Assembly (NCBI RefSeq): GCF_001642475.1
Contig: NW_019174036.1
Location: 1 to 64,000 of the forward strand
From: Fonsecaea monophora
Lineage: Eukaryota; Ascomycota; Eurotiomycetes; Chaetothyriales; Herpotrichiellaceae
Length of the DNA stretch: 64,000 nucleotides
Reading direction: 5' to 3'
Made by a program: the position numbers and the translations under genes. The notes below the pieces were generated by a model. That model made no database searches, was not told the DNA's origin, and saw only the letters and a program-made list of their open reading frames with translations. Positions 20,717 to 32,100 of the stretch are shown here, piece by piece. Each line of letters starts with the position of its first letter. Position 1 is the stretch's first letter.

Positions 20717-21846
20717 ATGGCCGATTCTGAACTCGCAACCAGGGCTCCCGAGTCCGATGCTATGGAAGCCCAAGTCGAACCCTCTGCTGTCTCATCTACA
20801 GATTCAACGGCTCAGACTGGTCCCAGCATGGGAGAACACTGCGTAACAGACCGTCCGACACCAGACAATCGCCAACCGTCTGGCGAGATGTCCAAGATAG
20901 GTGACGTTGACGTCTACATCTCGAAACCGGCCGACTATCCAAATACTCCAGCCAAACTCCTCCTTCTCCTGACCTCTGGTACGGGGTTGCACTCCGTAAA
21001 CAATCAGGTCCAAGCAGACATGTTCGCCGCCGAGGGCTTCGTCGTGATCATGCCTGACCAATTCAATGGTGATCCGGCGCCGAGCTCCAACAGGACTACG
21101 ATGCCCACTTCCCCCACCTCCCCTGGAGAACCACCACAAAGTCCGAGCCTCCTCGAGCGCATAAAACTTGGTGCTGCCGAGACGGCGAAATCATTCCTCG
21201 TGGACATGTGGCTGGCCCGCCAAACACCAGAGAAGGTGCTCCCCATCTTGCTCAAGGTGATCGAGACATGCAAGGACGAATACGCGGATGCTGTCGCCCA
21301 TGGACAAGGCATCTATAGCGTGGGATATTGCTTCGGTGGGAAGTACGTGGTTATGCTAGCTGGCGAGAATCCTACGCAACAACCGCCCAGTGGCAAGGAT
21401 GAAGAGGAAGGGATGATGGCAAAGGGGCCGCTCATCAAGGCTGGTGCTGTGGCGCACGCGACGTTGGTGACGCGCGAGGATCTGAAGGCCATCAAGGCGC
21501 CTTTGACGATGGTTTGTGTCGGTAAGTTAGAGCTGATGTCTTCGTGCTGTTCGGATATTCACAGCTGACAATATTTTACCAGAGAACGACCCTCTATTTC
21601 CCGACGAAGTGCTAGATGTTGGTCGAAAACACCTTGCATCCAGCAGCATAGACCATGAGATCAAGACATATCCCGAGGTCCCGCACGGTGAGTTTCAATT
21701 CGAGGAAACATTCCTCTGGGCCGAAGGGGTTCATCACTAACTATGGCACAGGATTTGCGGTGTATGGAGATTATGATTCGCCCGAAATCAAGAGAGCTCA
21801 AGAAGCAGCTTTCCAACAAATGCTGAACTGGCTCAGGTCTCACTGA
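20717..21846 (+). CDS. dienelactone hydrolase family protein
   Basis: Alpha/beta hydrolase of the DLH family. Three exons, 20717-21521, 21583-21687 and 21752-21846, give 334 aa. The nucleophile motif GYCFGG has its Cys near residue 205. The acid is in ENDPLFPDE and the His in HGFAVYGDYDSPE, split by the second intron (CAC G|GT...AG|GA). The first 65 residues are polar and Ser/Thr-rich, an extension ahead of the hydrolase core (IGDVDVYISKPADYP). An in-frame upstream GTG at 20708 exists, but the ATG at 20717 is taken as the start. Whether the substrate is a lactone is unknown; fungal members are often of unassigned function. Confidence 0.87.
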
Positions 21847-22220
21847 GGCTTCTTTTTTGTTCAAGGATGTCTGGCGGCGATAGGCAGCTCGCAATGAGCA
21901 ATAACGATACCCAAGAATCAATAAGGAAAAGGGCAGGATAACGGGTGGGGTTTATGACAGCGCGTTGAGCCACAGGAAACTGTTTAGTTGGTTTCATTGC
22001 ACCTCGCTCAAATACTTCAATGGGCGTTCTTTTGCCCAGGACGCCCGCATCAGTTCAGAACTGGACTCTATCAAGTAGAACCGGGAAAATTCCGCTGTGC
22101 CATCGCCATTCTAGGAGCTCGTCTCACTACCCTGTCGAGGGCTCCCGCGCTTGCTAAAAGCCCTTGTCCTCACTCCCGTCATGACTCTGTGCCGGTGACA
22201 GGTTCTCGTCGTTATTTCGC
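21847..22220. other. convergent intergenic, nothing recognised
   Basis: 3' ends of the DLH-like gene and calmodulin. No supported feature. Confidence 0.45.
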
Positions 22221-23018
22221 TCATTTTTGCATCATCAGTTGCACGAATTCGTTGTCTGTATTGAGGTGATCAGTCGTGAAACAACATATATTGGACAGGC
22301 GGGAGAAAGGAGGACAAATTTGACTTACAGTCAATGCGACCATCCCCATCTTGATCAGCCTCTCGAATCATCTCATCCACTTCATCATCCGTGAGCTTTT
22401 CACCAATGGAAGTCATGACATGACGCAATTCAGCGGCAGAAATGAAGCCATTGTTGTCGCGATCAAACACCTTGAACGCCTCTCGAATTTCCTCCTCGGA
22501 ATCTGTGTCCTTCATCTTTCGGGCCATCATCGTGAGGAATTCTAAACAAACTCGTAAGCCGAGTCCATGGATGCCACTGATTGTAAGTTGCTCCACCATA
22601 CCTGGGAAGTCAATGGTGCCATTGTTGTCTGCATCCACCTCATTGATCATGTCCTGAAGTTCGGATTCTGAAGGATTCTGGCCGAGAGATCTCATCACGG
22701 TGCCCAGCTCTTTGGTGGTGATTTGGCCTAGCAAGGTCATGTTAGATTTCAAGGTTTGCGGACCTGGCGACGACATCGGCGGGGTAGGAAGGGGTATATG
22801 TACCGTCGCCATCTTTGTCCTACAGAGCGATGCGTCAGCTTCCAAGGCAGTAATGAAGAGATCAATCAACGTACAAACAGAGAGAAAGCTTCTTTGAATT
22901 CAGAGACCTGTTCTTCGGTCAAGGAGTCCGCCTACAGTCAACAGGTGTCAGTCTAGGCCCATAGAGAATGTTTCACCACTGCAGCCGCAGTTAGGATTGC
23001 CATGTGGTGCCATACCAT
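22221..23018 (-). CDS. cmdA: calmodulin
   Basis: Calcium sensor, 149 aa. Six coding exons: 23018-23016, 22931-22875, 22819-22804, 22727-22602, 22541-22329 and 22255-22221. The first coding exon is the ATG alone and the third is a 16-nt micro-exon coding DKDGD inside EF-hand 1. All four EF-hand loops are complete (DKDGDGQITTKE, DADNNGTIDFPE, DRDNNGFISAAE, DQDGDGRIDYNE), with the start ADSLTEEQVSEFKEAF and end NEFVQLMMQK as in Aspergillus calmodulin. Every junction has GT...AG and the correct phase. Divergent from the SNARE gene, 532 bp between ATGs. The symbol cmdA follows Aspergillus usage. Confidence 0.97.
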
Positions 23019-23550
23019 GGTCGAAATCAATCACGCAACGGTCGCCGTTGCAGTTGAGTGCAGGTTATGGTGGTGCGCGACGTTGGAAAGGGGTTTGGTA
23101 TAGTTATGTAGCGTCTCCTAAAGGGAGGACGTATTCAAAGGCGGCTGAAGCGGCGGCGTAAATTGAACTGCAGGGTTACGAGTAAAGTTGTCCGTAGAAA
23201 GGGCAAAGTCTCAAACTCCACTGGATTATGGCGCTGGAATTCGGGCCAGCTGAAAAACGAAGGATTGGCGGGAGATTCCATGGTCCTCGGATTATCGATT
23301 CTCCGAGCCCCTTCGTCACTGATGTTCTAGGTGTCGCTTGTTCGTTGCTTGCACGGGCTGCCTGTGTCGCGCAACTCAAGTTTAATTCTTGACAATGCTT
23401 GCTGCTTCCATGTTATTGGCATCCCGACGACTGTCTGAACTACTTGTTTCTTCCTAATCCATTGTATCTGATCAGCATGCCAGTCAGAGCAACCCGAGAT
23501 CAGACGGAGGACAGTCACATGTGATCCGTTCAATTCCATCAGATCTCAAT
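23019..23550. promoter_or_regulatory. divergent promoter region, calmodulin and TLG2
   Basis: 532 bp between divergent start codons. No named element recognised. Confidence 0.45.
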
Positions 23551-24657
23551 ATGTGGAGAGATCGGACGAATCTGTATAGCCCAAATTTCCTGATGCAAGG
23601 CAAGCATGTCTGACCTTCTTCTAGTTATATCTCCTATCGCCAGTCATATTCCCACCACCCATCTAAGAAACCGCGATTCCCATCCGCCATAAACGGCTAT
23701 GCCGACCAGGCATCAGAGGAGACCAGAGGTCTCATGTCCACGGGGGCTTACGAGAATGACGGCGATGCAGTCATAGAGATGGACTTGCTTCCTCCCCGCT
23801 GGATTGATGTTCAAGATGAGGTCGGCGATATTCTCAAGGACATCACACTCAAAGCTGCAAAGTTGGAGAAGCTGCATTCCAAACATGTCCTTCCCGGGTT
23901 CGACGACGAGTCGGTCAAGCTGCAGGAGGAACGCGAAATAGAACAGTTGACGACGGAAATTACGAGAGGCTTTCAAGAATGTCAAAAAGCCATCAAGCGC
24001 ATCGAGAGTATGGTCAAGGAGGCCAGGGAGACAGGCAACCTTCAAAAGGGGGACGAGATCATGGCAAAGAATATCCAAGTCGCTTTGGCATCCAGAGTAC
24101 AGGAAGTCAGCGCCACGTTCAGGAAGAAACAAAGCACTTACCTCAACAAACTCCGTCAACTGGGTGGCTTCGAATCACCCGTTGGTCGTTCTTCAACTCC
24201 AATACCCGTTCAGAACCCGTACTCCGACCCGGCCTTACTCGAGTCTGACGCCGACAAGCGACTAGGACAGTCGGCGCTACAACAAACAGCACAGAAACGA
24301 CTGCATAGAAACGATACTGCCATCGCACAACGGGAACAGGAAATCAACGACATCGCCAAAGGTATCATTGAGCTGGCCGATATCTTCCGCGATTTACAAG
24401 CAATGGTCATCGACCAGGGCACCATGCTCGACCGCATTGACTACAATGTGGAACGGATGGCTACAGATGTCAAAGGGGCGGAGAAGGAGCTCATCGTTGC
24501 CACCAATTACCAGCGACGCAACACCAAACGCAAAATCCTCTTGTTGTTATTGCTTCTTGTTATTGGCATGTTTGTCCTCCTGTTGATCAAACCGAAGAAG
24601 CGAGCTCAGCCAATACCACCTCCTGCATCTCCCGCGAACCCAGACAGTCCTCCTTGA
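23551..24657 (+). CDS. TLG2: t-SNARE Tlg2 / syntaxin-16 type
   Basis: Qa-SNARE for fusion of endosome-derived vesicles with the trans-Golgi network. Two exons, 23551-23573 and 23625-24657, give 351 aa. The first exon codes MWRDRTN, the short N-peptide with which Tlg2/Stx16 proteins bind Vps45, and the chain goes on LYISYRQSYSHH. Then come the Habc-region motif PPRWIDVQDEV and KLHSKHVLPGFDD, both typical of this subfamily. The SNARE motif lies at about 230-290 with the central Gln in VIDQGTMLDRIDYN. One C-terminal membrane anchor (ILLLLLLLVIGMFVLLLI, about 310-327) is followed by a Pro-rich end. Confidence 0.93.
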
Positions 24658-25784
24658 GCAATGAAGCACGGTGTAGACACGATGGTAAAATATTTGCTGA
24701 ACACAAAGGACACAAAACGAGGACTATGCACCACAAGCTCGCCTTCTTATACTGATCCTGGCCACAAACACAGTGCCTGTCGAAGGGCGAGATTCAACAG
24801 TGTTACCTCAGTCGCAGGACTGTGTCGGATGACCAAAGCACTCCCCTTTTGATCCTCTGGAGGATCACTCCCTGAATCCGTGGTTTATTCCGGCTGAGCA
24901 CGAGGAAGAAAAGTTGGACACAATTGCAGGAGACACAAGGGAAGCCACGCCCATGGGTTCGTGGCATACAATAGAGGTTGTTTTGAAAGAGCTACATAGA
25001 CCCTGCCGGAGGTCTCTCCTGTTGAACGAACCTCACAGCTCCGTCATATTACGGTGCGGACGACGAGGTAGCTATGGCGTAATGACGTAAGTATGGGTCG
25101 CCCTTACTAGTATTTCATGCATTGCTAATACGGAAGCAGAGAGACTGGGCTGGTCCTCATTCTAAAACGAAACACTTTGGAATATATTCACCTCTTTCCC
25201 AAGAGGGCGTGTGTTAACACAAATACTAGTACTACTACTTATACCCAGCAGCTCCTCTTGGTTGAAGCCTCTGATATGCAGTACAAGGCACATAGCTTAT
25301 ATCGAGAATCTCTCAGTAGAATGGTTGAGGGATACTGTTCACCGTGGTATCTTACAACATCTCTCCACGTCTCGGCTCTTCTTTTGTAACTCGTAACTTT
25401 GTGAAATTTTCGGGAACCAATGGGTACTTGTCATGTTCCTTAGCGACAGCGGGCACTCTTACAGGCGGGAACTGCCCTTGAGATTCGGCGAGCTTATTAT
25501 GAATCCAGAAGGATGCTATACATAAACGAGGTATCCAATCATAGAACCAGTACCGAGTAGTGCCAGAGCTGAGAGCCAGAAAGTATTATTACCCTCGCCC
25601 TGTATTAGGTCAGCTGGTTGTGGAGCGGGAGAAACCGCCGAGACAGTTGGTCAGTCTTAGGTATCTCGTACACGTAATCGCAAGCCCACCATCAAGGCCA
25701 CTCTAAAATCAAAGGTATATATTATATATGTCCCCAAATCCCTCCAAGAAGTGCCGTGAGACGCGCATCAGCGAGTTCTCTGCG
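24658..25784. other. 1.1-kb intergenic, nothing recognised
   Basis: No coding frame supported. Slightly AT-rich with a TATATTATATATG stretch about 70 bp before the tRNA gene. Confidence 0.45.
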
Positions 25785-25874
25785 GCCTTCATAGCTCAGC
25801 GGTAGAGCGCGACACTAGTAGCTCCTTTACCTACTGGAATGTCGAGGTCTTGAGTTCGACTCTCAATGGAGGCA
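25785..25874 (+). tRNA. tRNA-Thr(AGT) with 18-nt intron
   Basis: Full cloverleaf: acceptor GCCTTCA pairs with TGGAGGC (one G-U), with discriminator A. The D arm is GCTC/GAGC, the anticodon stem CGACA/TGTCG and the T arm TTGAG-TTCGACT-CTCAA. The anticodon loop is C-T-AGT-A then A, interrupted after position 37 by an 18-nt intron at about 25819-25836. The mature tRNA is 72 nt before CCA. The internal A box (TAGCTCAGCGG) and B box (GTTCGACTC) are present, and TTTTT at 25879-25883 would end Pol III transcription. Confidence 0.92.
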
Positions 25875-26237
25875 TTTCTTTTTGTGGATTTTCCTGCCTG
25901 CCTACATTTAGTAGCTGGTTTTTTTTTTTTAATTCATCCCTTCTTCCTTTCTTCCATGCAAGGATATTCATATCTTCTTGAGGTACTGCCTGGTGGTGGT
26001 AGTGCTGGCCAGGTCTGAGGCTGGTTTGTGTATGTTAAGCCTGCCAAGGCGCCAAGGACATGTAGTGACCAACATCAGGTACGTCCTTGACCACATAATA
26101 CAAATACTGCATGTACCCAGAGAAGAAGTCGCGAATTTCAGGTTGATGCTGGTCGATTTGTTTACACGATCTTCTTCTCGAAAGCTTCTTCCGAGATCTC
26201 CCGTAATACAGAGAAAGGATGCTGCCTGCCAAATTCA
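25875..26237. other. intergenic between tRNA and HET gene
   Basis: 3' flank of the HET-domain gene; apart from T runs nothing is recognised. Confidence 0.4.
25879..25883 (+). terminator. Pol III T5 terminator of tRNA-Thr
   Basis: Run of five T, 5 bp after the tRNA 3' end, the usual Pol III stop. A longer T run at about 25919-25930 could be a backup. Confidence 0.7.
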
Positions 26238-28286
26238 TCACACAAGCTCTACAGTTCCAAACTTGTCCTCCTCTGCCGCCTCTCCGTCCATGATGCCATG
26301 CACATAAGCTTCACTGATCAGCTTATACGCACTGTTTTCTTCACGACGAAGAATAAAAGGCACCTGAGCACCCTTGATGAGTGCGACGACGTCGCCTTTT
26401 CTCACATGCTCGGAGCTCAGAACCAAATGACCCGTGCTCGTGACGAACGGAAGTCGCCCCAGACTCTTACCGATGATCTCTGGACCCAGCCTTTGGGACC
26501 GGATTTTCCGTCGCTCAAGACTTTCTCTGGCGGCCTTAACAACACCACTGGCCAGGAACTTTTGGACCTCCCTTTTGATACGGTAGTCCCCAGATCGAAG
26601 AAAGCGTATCCCGGCCTCCAGGAGCAGCACGGCGTCAGACAGACGATCTTCTCCCTCCATCCTTGTCTGTTTTCCGTCAGAGTATCCTGCACCTGCAATG
26701 GACGATACTGCCGCTGCGCACAGCCGGTACCTAAAATTCTCGTATGATCGCTCCCTGTGGTATGTGAGGTGCAGAATTTCGAAAAGCCATTCCGATGGCC
26801 ACGAGAACGTCTCTGATAGAGGCACTTCATTACTTGACTTCCTCCTAGGGAAATGGCCGGCTGCCTCAATTGTGTCATACACCCTGCAAGTTAACAATAA
26901 TCCCTGGGTGACTTGGTTGATTGTTGGCACGGAGATCATAGGAACGCCTCGGTCCACCCCAGACGCTCCAAATTTTGGGTAGAGGGTTACATGATCGTTT
27001 TCCACGTCTTGCAACATACCGACGAATGATTGAGACCAGTCTGGAACCCAGGACGGTAGGCCAGGCTGTAACTTGGGAATTTGACAACAGGAGAGGAATG
27101 AAATATGGCCTTGCCGGAGCAGAGCTAACATTACTGACGTGTAGACTTCTGCACAGGTCTTTGTATAGTCCGGAATGATGCCGCTTTGTCTCAAGTCTTC
27201 CCGATCAGATGCCAGGCTCAGAAGTGCAAAGACCTTGTCTCGTGGATCCGTCGACTCGAAGTGATGAGGTCCGTGCCAACGAAGATTGCTGGTGCCAACA
27301 CAGGTGGCACGGAGAAGCGCTGCTAGGGGGAATCGCTCATACCTGTATATCCTCCACAAAGATAACATGACACTGGGCCTGTGGTGGAACAGTTCTGTCG
27401 TGAACAATAGCTGCTGCCGTGTAAGCGATGTTGTGTCCCCCTTCTGTATCTTCTCCATGAAGGTCGCCCAAAGAGCCCCGTATGCGCTGATGGCTGCATT
27501 ACACCGACGTCGACTAATCCTTTTGGAGCCACAGAGCAACTCTGCATTCTCGGGGAGGGCCATTTCCTGCAACATCCATATGCGGCCCCACCAAAATCGA
27601 GTGAAGAACCGCTTTATGCCAGCGACCGGAAGGAGATGATCTTGCTCGCGCCATCCACTCATTAAGTAGAAGAGGTTTTCCAACTCTTCGCGACTGACAA
27701 ATCGCAGTTGGTTGTCCTCTGTTGTGACCGCGCAGATCGGTGGATGACCTTGTCGACCCTGCGCTACCAGACTCCGCCATATATCATGGTGAACACCCTC
27801 AAGGGTGTAGACTCCACAGGATTCCGCCCGCTCGCCCAACTTGTTCAAGTGATCCACGATATCATCGCTGTCGTCCTCGGCCGGTCCGAGCCAGGCATAC
27901 ACCTGCGTCGCCTGCCTGTAGATGTCGCCCATGAGGGCGACCTGCCAGCTTTTCTCCTCATGGTCACGTTGGTTGATGCACAGGAAGTCGATCCAGATGA
28001 TGAGGTGTTGGCGACGACCTCGCCTCAACTCCATCATCGCGTCGTACAGGGTTTGTGATACCTTGACCTGCTGTCCGTCGACCAGGATCACCCGCTTGTC
28101 CTGGCATGTGCCCCATACATAGGACAGCGCTACGTACTGCGGCTTCGCACCCAGACGGGCATAAAAGACCTGACAGGACGGTAGCCTCTTGAACCTTCCG
28201 CCATCGTGGCGATCTTTTTCAGGAAGAAGCCGCAGCAGCCTGATCTCGTTGCTCGAACGGTCCAGCGGACGATATTGCATTTCCAT
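26238..28286 (-). CDS. heterokaryon-incompatibility (HET) domain protein
   Basis: 682 aa, single exon. The HET domain covers about residues 47-250: YVALSYVWGTCQDK, LIIWIDFLCINQRDHEEKSWQV, IYRQATQVYAWLGP, then YFLMSGWREQ-like and RFFTRFWWGRIWMLQE motifs. These are the signatures of proteins that trigger cell death when unlike strains fuse. The rest has the usual HET follow-on (DPRDKVFALLSLASD, IIPDYTKTCAEVYTSV, LPSWVPDWS) and the tail GDVVALIKGAQVPFILRREENSAYKLISEAYVHGIMDGEA. There is no NACHT, WD or other sensor domain, so it is a HET-only form like the HET-6 group. The start is the first ATG in the frame; the frame opens a few codons upstream with GTG only. Its neighbour is the pseudokinase-protease gene, same strand, 0.9 kb upstream. 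Confidence 0.92.
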   Translation of the reverse strand: MEMQYRPLDRSSNEIRLLRLLPEKDRHDGGRFKRLPSCQVFYARLGAKPQYVALSYVWGTCQDKRVILVDGQQVKVSQTLYDAMMELRRGRRQHLIIWIDFLCINQRDHEEKSWQVALMGDIYRQATQVYAWLGPAEDDSDDIVDHLNKLGERAESCGVYTLEGVHHDIWRSLVAQGRQGHPPICAVTTEDNQLRFVSREELENLFYLMSGWREQDHLLPVAGIKRFFTRFWWGRIWMLQEMALPENAELLCGSKRISRRRCNAAISAYGALWATFMEKIQKGDTTSLTRQQLLFTTELFHHRPSVMLSLWRIYRYERFPLAALLRATCVGTSNLRWHGPHHFESTDPRDKVFALLSLASDREDLRQSGIIPDYTKTCAEVYTSVMLALLRQGHISFLSCCQIPKLQPGLPSWVPDWSQSFVGMLQDVENDHVTLYPKFGASGVDRGVPMISVPTINQVTQGLLLTCRVYDTIEAAGHFPRRKSSNEVPLSETFSWPSEWLFEILHLTYHRERSYENFRYRLCAAAVSSIAGAGYSDGKQTRMEGEDRLSDAVLLLEAGIRFLRSGDYRIKREVQKFLASGVVKAARESLERRKIRSQRLGPEIIGKSLGRLPFVTSTGHLVLSSEHVRKGDVVALIKGAQVPFILRREENSAYKLISEAYVHGIMDGEAAEEDKFGTVELV

Positions 28287-29187
28287 GAGCACAGCTGGTA
28301 CAATTGTCCGATGAGGAAATAAGAAATAACCAGGAAGAAGTTATAGCCATTCAAACCCTTTCAATTTCGTTGTCGTCCATTCTTCTCTCAGCCTCATTTT
28401 GATGTCAGCCGTATGGAAGAATCCCACAGGCATCGCCAACACTACACGACACTGTAGCCTAGGCGTCATGGGTTGATCTTGCTGCGCCCTGCGGCCTGCA
28501 CCGTGATGGCCAATGGAGGGGTGCACTGATGCAGCAATCAATCACTCAATCAATGTATTGGTTTCATTTTTTCGTTTAGTTATTAGTTGGTTAGTTAGTA
28601 GGCTAGTTAGTTAGGTACCCAGATGCCAGGTCTGTATGCAGGTGGTCGGTCGACTGAGATGTATGTACCGTGACCAACGAACCGAGAAAGCAGAAGGGTC
28701 TGACCATCTTCATACACATACCTCGGTACATATCTAGGTAGTCATCCATCTATACATCCTGTATATATTTATATACATGTGCTACTCTATGTGTGTACCT
28801 ACCGGGTAGCTATGTACTGTTGGTAGGTACTCGACCCCCCAAACCTCTTCTACGTCTAGAAACGACGTAGGGATAGTTGTAAACAGGCAGAAACTAGCAA
28901 CATCAATTCATGAATTCAATGAACCAATAAATCAATCTACTCCCTGGATTATACCCCTCTATCCCAAAAATTGCTATTTAGAGGAAAGAGGTAAAGGTAG
29001 CCCTACGATCTCTGATCTGAAGCAAGACCATGTCGGGATAATGTTACCGCACCATTACCGAGTACGCCATGCTAATGTGGCAATGTATGTCGTAGACGAA
29101 TAAGTCTGCGTAGATGAAAGATAAGACGGCTGCGAACAATATAACCAATTACAAAGTATCAACTATCAACTTCTAACCACTCACGAA
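28287..29187. other. intergenic with TTAGT-type simple repeats
   Basis: No gene. TTAGT/TAGTTAG repeats at 28574-28614, several TACATA/TACCTA runs around 28710-28830 and AATCAA runs near 28540 and 28905-28940. AT-rich relative to neighbouring genes. Confidence 0.5.
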
Positions 29188-32100
29188 TCAAGAGACAGCA
29201 CTGGCCATGACCAGCGGCCGGACACCGACAACCTGCTTCGTCTTGCCTCCTCCGCCTGGTGCGCCAGAACTAGGACCAGATCCAGACCCAGACGCGGTGG
29301 TGGCATTGGTGTTACTGTCGAGTCTCATGTCCCTCAATTTGGCAGCCACGTCCTCCGGCCCACCACCGCTCGTGCTCGTAGTGCCCATCCCAATTCCTTC
29401 GTCCTCTCTCACCTGCCTCCTCAACCCTTCGGGGACGGGCAGCTCGACGCACCTGGCGCCAAGTCGTCCCTTGATGTCCTCAAACAACACCTCCATGGGC
29501 GCAATATACGCTGTCTTGCTCTTCTCCCCCCAGGCCAGGACGTGACCACAGAGTCCTCCCGAGACGGGATCATACACCCAGGCGCCACTATCTCCTGGGA
29601 TGCCAAACCCTCCTTCCACGCACCAGCTCACGGAGAAGGATTGGCGGCCGTGCATCTTCACCAACGACATGGCCTGCGAGATGCGACCTCGTCGGAAGCC
29701 GGACGACCGACCGCGGCAGTGTACTCGGAGGCCGGAGAGGGACGAAAGGGGTGTTATAGTGGTGAGGACAGGAAGGGGGTTTCTCCTTTGAGGGGATGCC
29801 TTAGACCCTGGTCGTGACGAGAGTGTCGCTGGGGGAATACTAGTGCCCTTCTGCTGCGAAGTAATGGCGTTCTCAATCTTCAAGCGATCTTCATGAACCC
29901 GAATCAGTGCCCAATCGACTTCATGTTTCATTTCCCCTCGAATCACGCGTCGAATCCCGCTACTGGCAAAGACATATCCAAACGCATGGCTGGCGAGGTG
30001 GTCATCATCGCGGTCTTCCTCGCTGGGAAAGAAGTCGTCGTCAACGTCGTCGATGGCGGGTTGAGTAACGCATAGATCGTCATCCGAGTATGGCGCGATG
30101 CCGGTTTTGTCGCCAATCGAGGCTGCGTCGTCTGCGTCTGCTTCGTCTTCGGACGAGTCCTCGTCAGACCCGTCGTCGTCATCAAGACCAGGAGGGCTGT
30201 CTTCAAGGAACCAGAATTCGTTCCCGTCTGCGTCCATGATGGCATAGTCGGGACGGATGGTGCTGGCGTCGCTTTGGTCATCGTCGTCATCACTGTTGTT
30301 TTCAAAATCCTCGTCAGAAATGGCAAGATCGGAAAACCGCGAAAGGTCTTCCTCTGATTGCATGAAACGTACATCAGCTGAAGTGTCAAATTGTCCAGGT
30401 ATTCTACGTGGTGCTGCCGCTCTTCGAGCTTGGTGCTGTTGTTGCTGCTCACTACGTCGCACGATATCGTCGTCGTCGTATTCGTCTTCTTCGTCGTCGC
30501 TCGGAAGGTCGAGCATGTGATGCACTGTCATGCCGTAGGGTTCGCCGTCGACGAGGATGGTGCCTCCAAAGGAGACGGGAGGAAGATGTTCAGCGTCCTT
30601 GAAGGCTCCAATACTGGCTCCACTAGTCGGACGTTCCTGGTATTTTTGCTCCAGAGGCCTTCGATGCATGGCTTTGGGACCTCGGTGAGTTGAGCAACTG
30701 GAACCATACCCAGACCGCCTCGGTTTTCTCCTTCTGCCGGTGCCGCTTCTTCTGACTTCGCCGTTGAGGAGGACAACGCCCCATCCCTTTTTGGGTCGAA
30801 ACTTCTTCCTCAGCACATCACGGACTTTGTTGATCTGTGGGCATTGTATGCAGATGGTTGTTTTGGCGTTTTCAGGGGCACTTCCGAACATCATGAGACT
30901 GAGGCTACAGGACGATTCGGGTGAATCCTTGAGAGCGCTCTCCAATATCTTGCCGAGTTTGGGCATCACCATGGTATTCCACTGGTCCAGGTCTTGTTGG
31001 GGAATATCGACATCACTCCATTTGCGGAGAGGCTTCTCTGTTTGCGGTGTGGAATGCTGAATCGCCTCCGCCTTTCGCTTCGAGTTCGCTCTCTTGGGGA
31101 GGTCAGGCCTAACGTCTTCAAGCGGTATCTGTGGCTTTTTCTCCTCTTCAGCTGCTTTTGCCTCGGCCTTGCACATTTGCTCGATGATGAGAAGCTCGAA
31201 GGTCTCGATATCAGAGGCCGGTGGCGGCCCTTCATCATCGAGGGCGCAACATTGTAGCAAGTCCTTGGCTACCTGAAGCAGGAATGCGCCAGCATCCTCG
31301 TAGTTGTTCCTGTACTGCAGCTCTGTGGGCGCTTGAAGGCACTTCTGAACTACCCGCATATACTTGCTGCCGCACTTTGAAGCCAGCTTGTGTGCGTAGA
31401 TTCGCTGGACTCTCTCCATAAAAAGTCGGCGGTCGTACTTTGGCTTCCACAGTTTCTGTAGAGGGATCCACAGACCAATCTCTAACAAAAGCAAACCGAG
31501 ACTGTAAATGTCATAGGCAGGAACAACCTCATCGGCATGAATGTCGTGGTCAGGGTGGCGATAGATGGTTGCCGAGAATGGCTCCTCCGCTTGCAAGCGA
31601 GCCAGAAAGTCCTGACAAGATTGTAGTAGATAGGGGTGTCTCAACTCTTTAGGTAATTGAGGGCGATGCATATGCTCTCTGCTGCCGATGAGAAGGATAT
31701 TGTTACTGTTGATGTACTGGTGAGTTTCTCCCTGGGCGAAGTAGCCCATGATGGACAAAGAGAGGTTGTATGCCAGTCGGAATCGATCTTCGAGAGCTGG
31801 CGACGAGCCTTCTGTAACGTTGCTCGTGGCTAGAAGAGACGAAAGAGTCCTGTGTTGTTGAAGAGTCTTTTGGTCGTGTCCCTCGGGTAAGGCATAGACC
31901 ATTGCACAGCGCGGTCCGTTGGGGTCAACAGTGAATCCGAGAAGTCTCAGATGGCCGCACCACGACAAGGATCGATCTTTGCAGAGCTTCTCGCCGAGTT
32001 CATGGAGCTCGAAGACGTCCTCGGCACTTCCGACAACATATGGTGGGCAGTCAGCCGTGAGAAAGTCAACGAGGACCGGGCAAGCACCCTGGCGGAAATA

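Noticed and set aside
30257..30520. Ser-only frame on the plus strand near 30.3-30.5 kb
   Set aside because: It is the reverse of the Asp/Glu-rich insert of the protease gene, whose GAC/GAT codons read as serine runs on the other strand.
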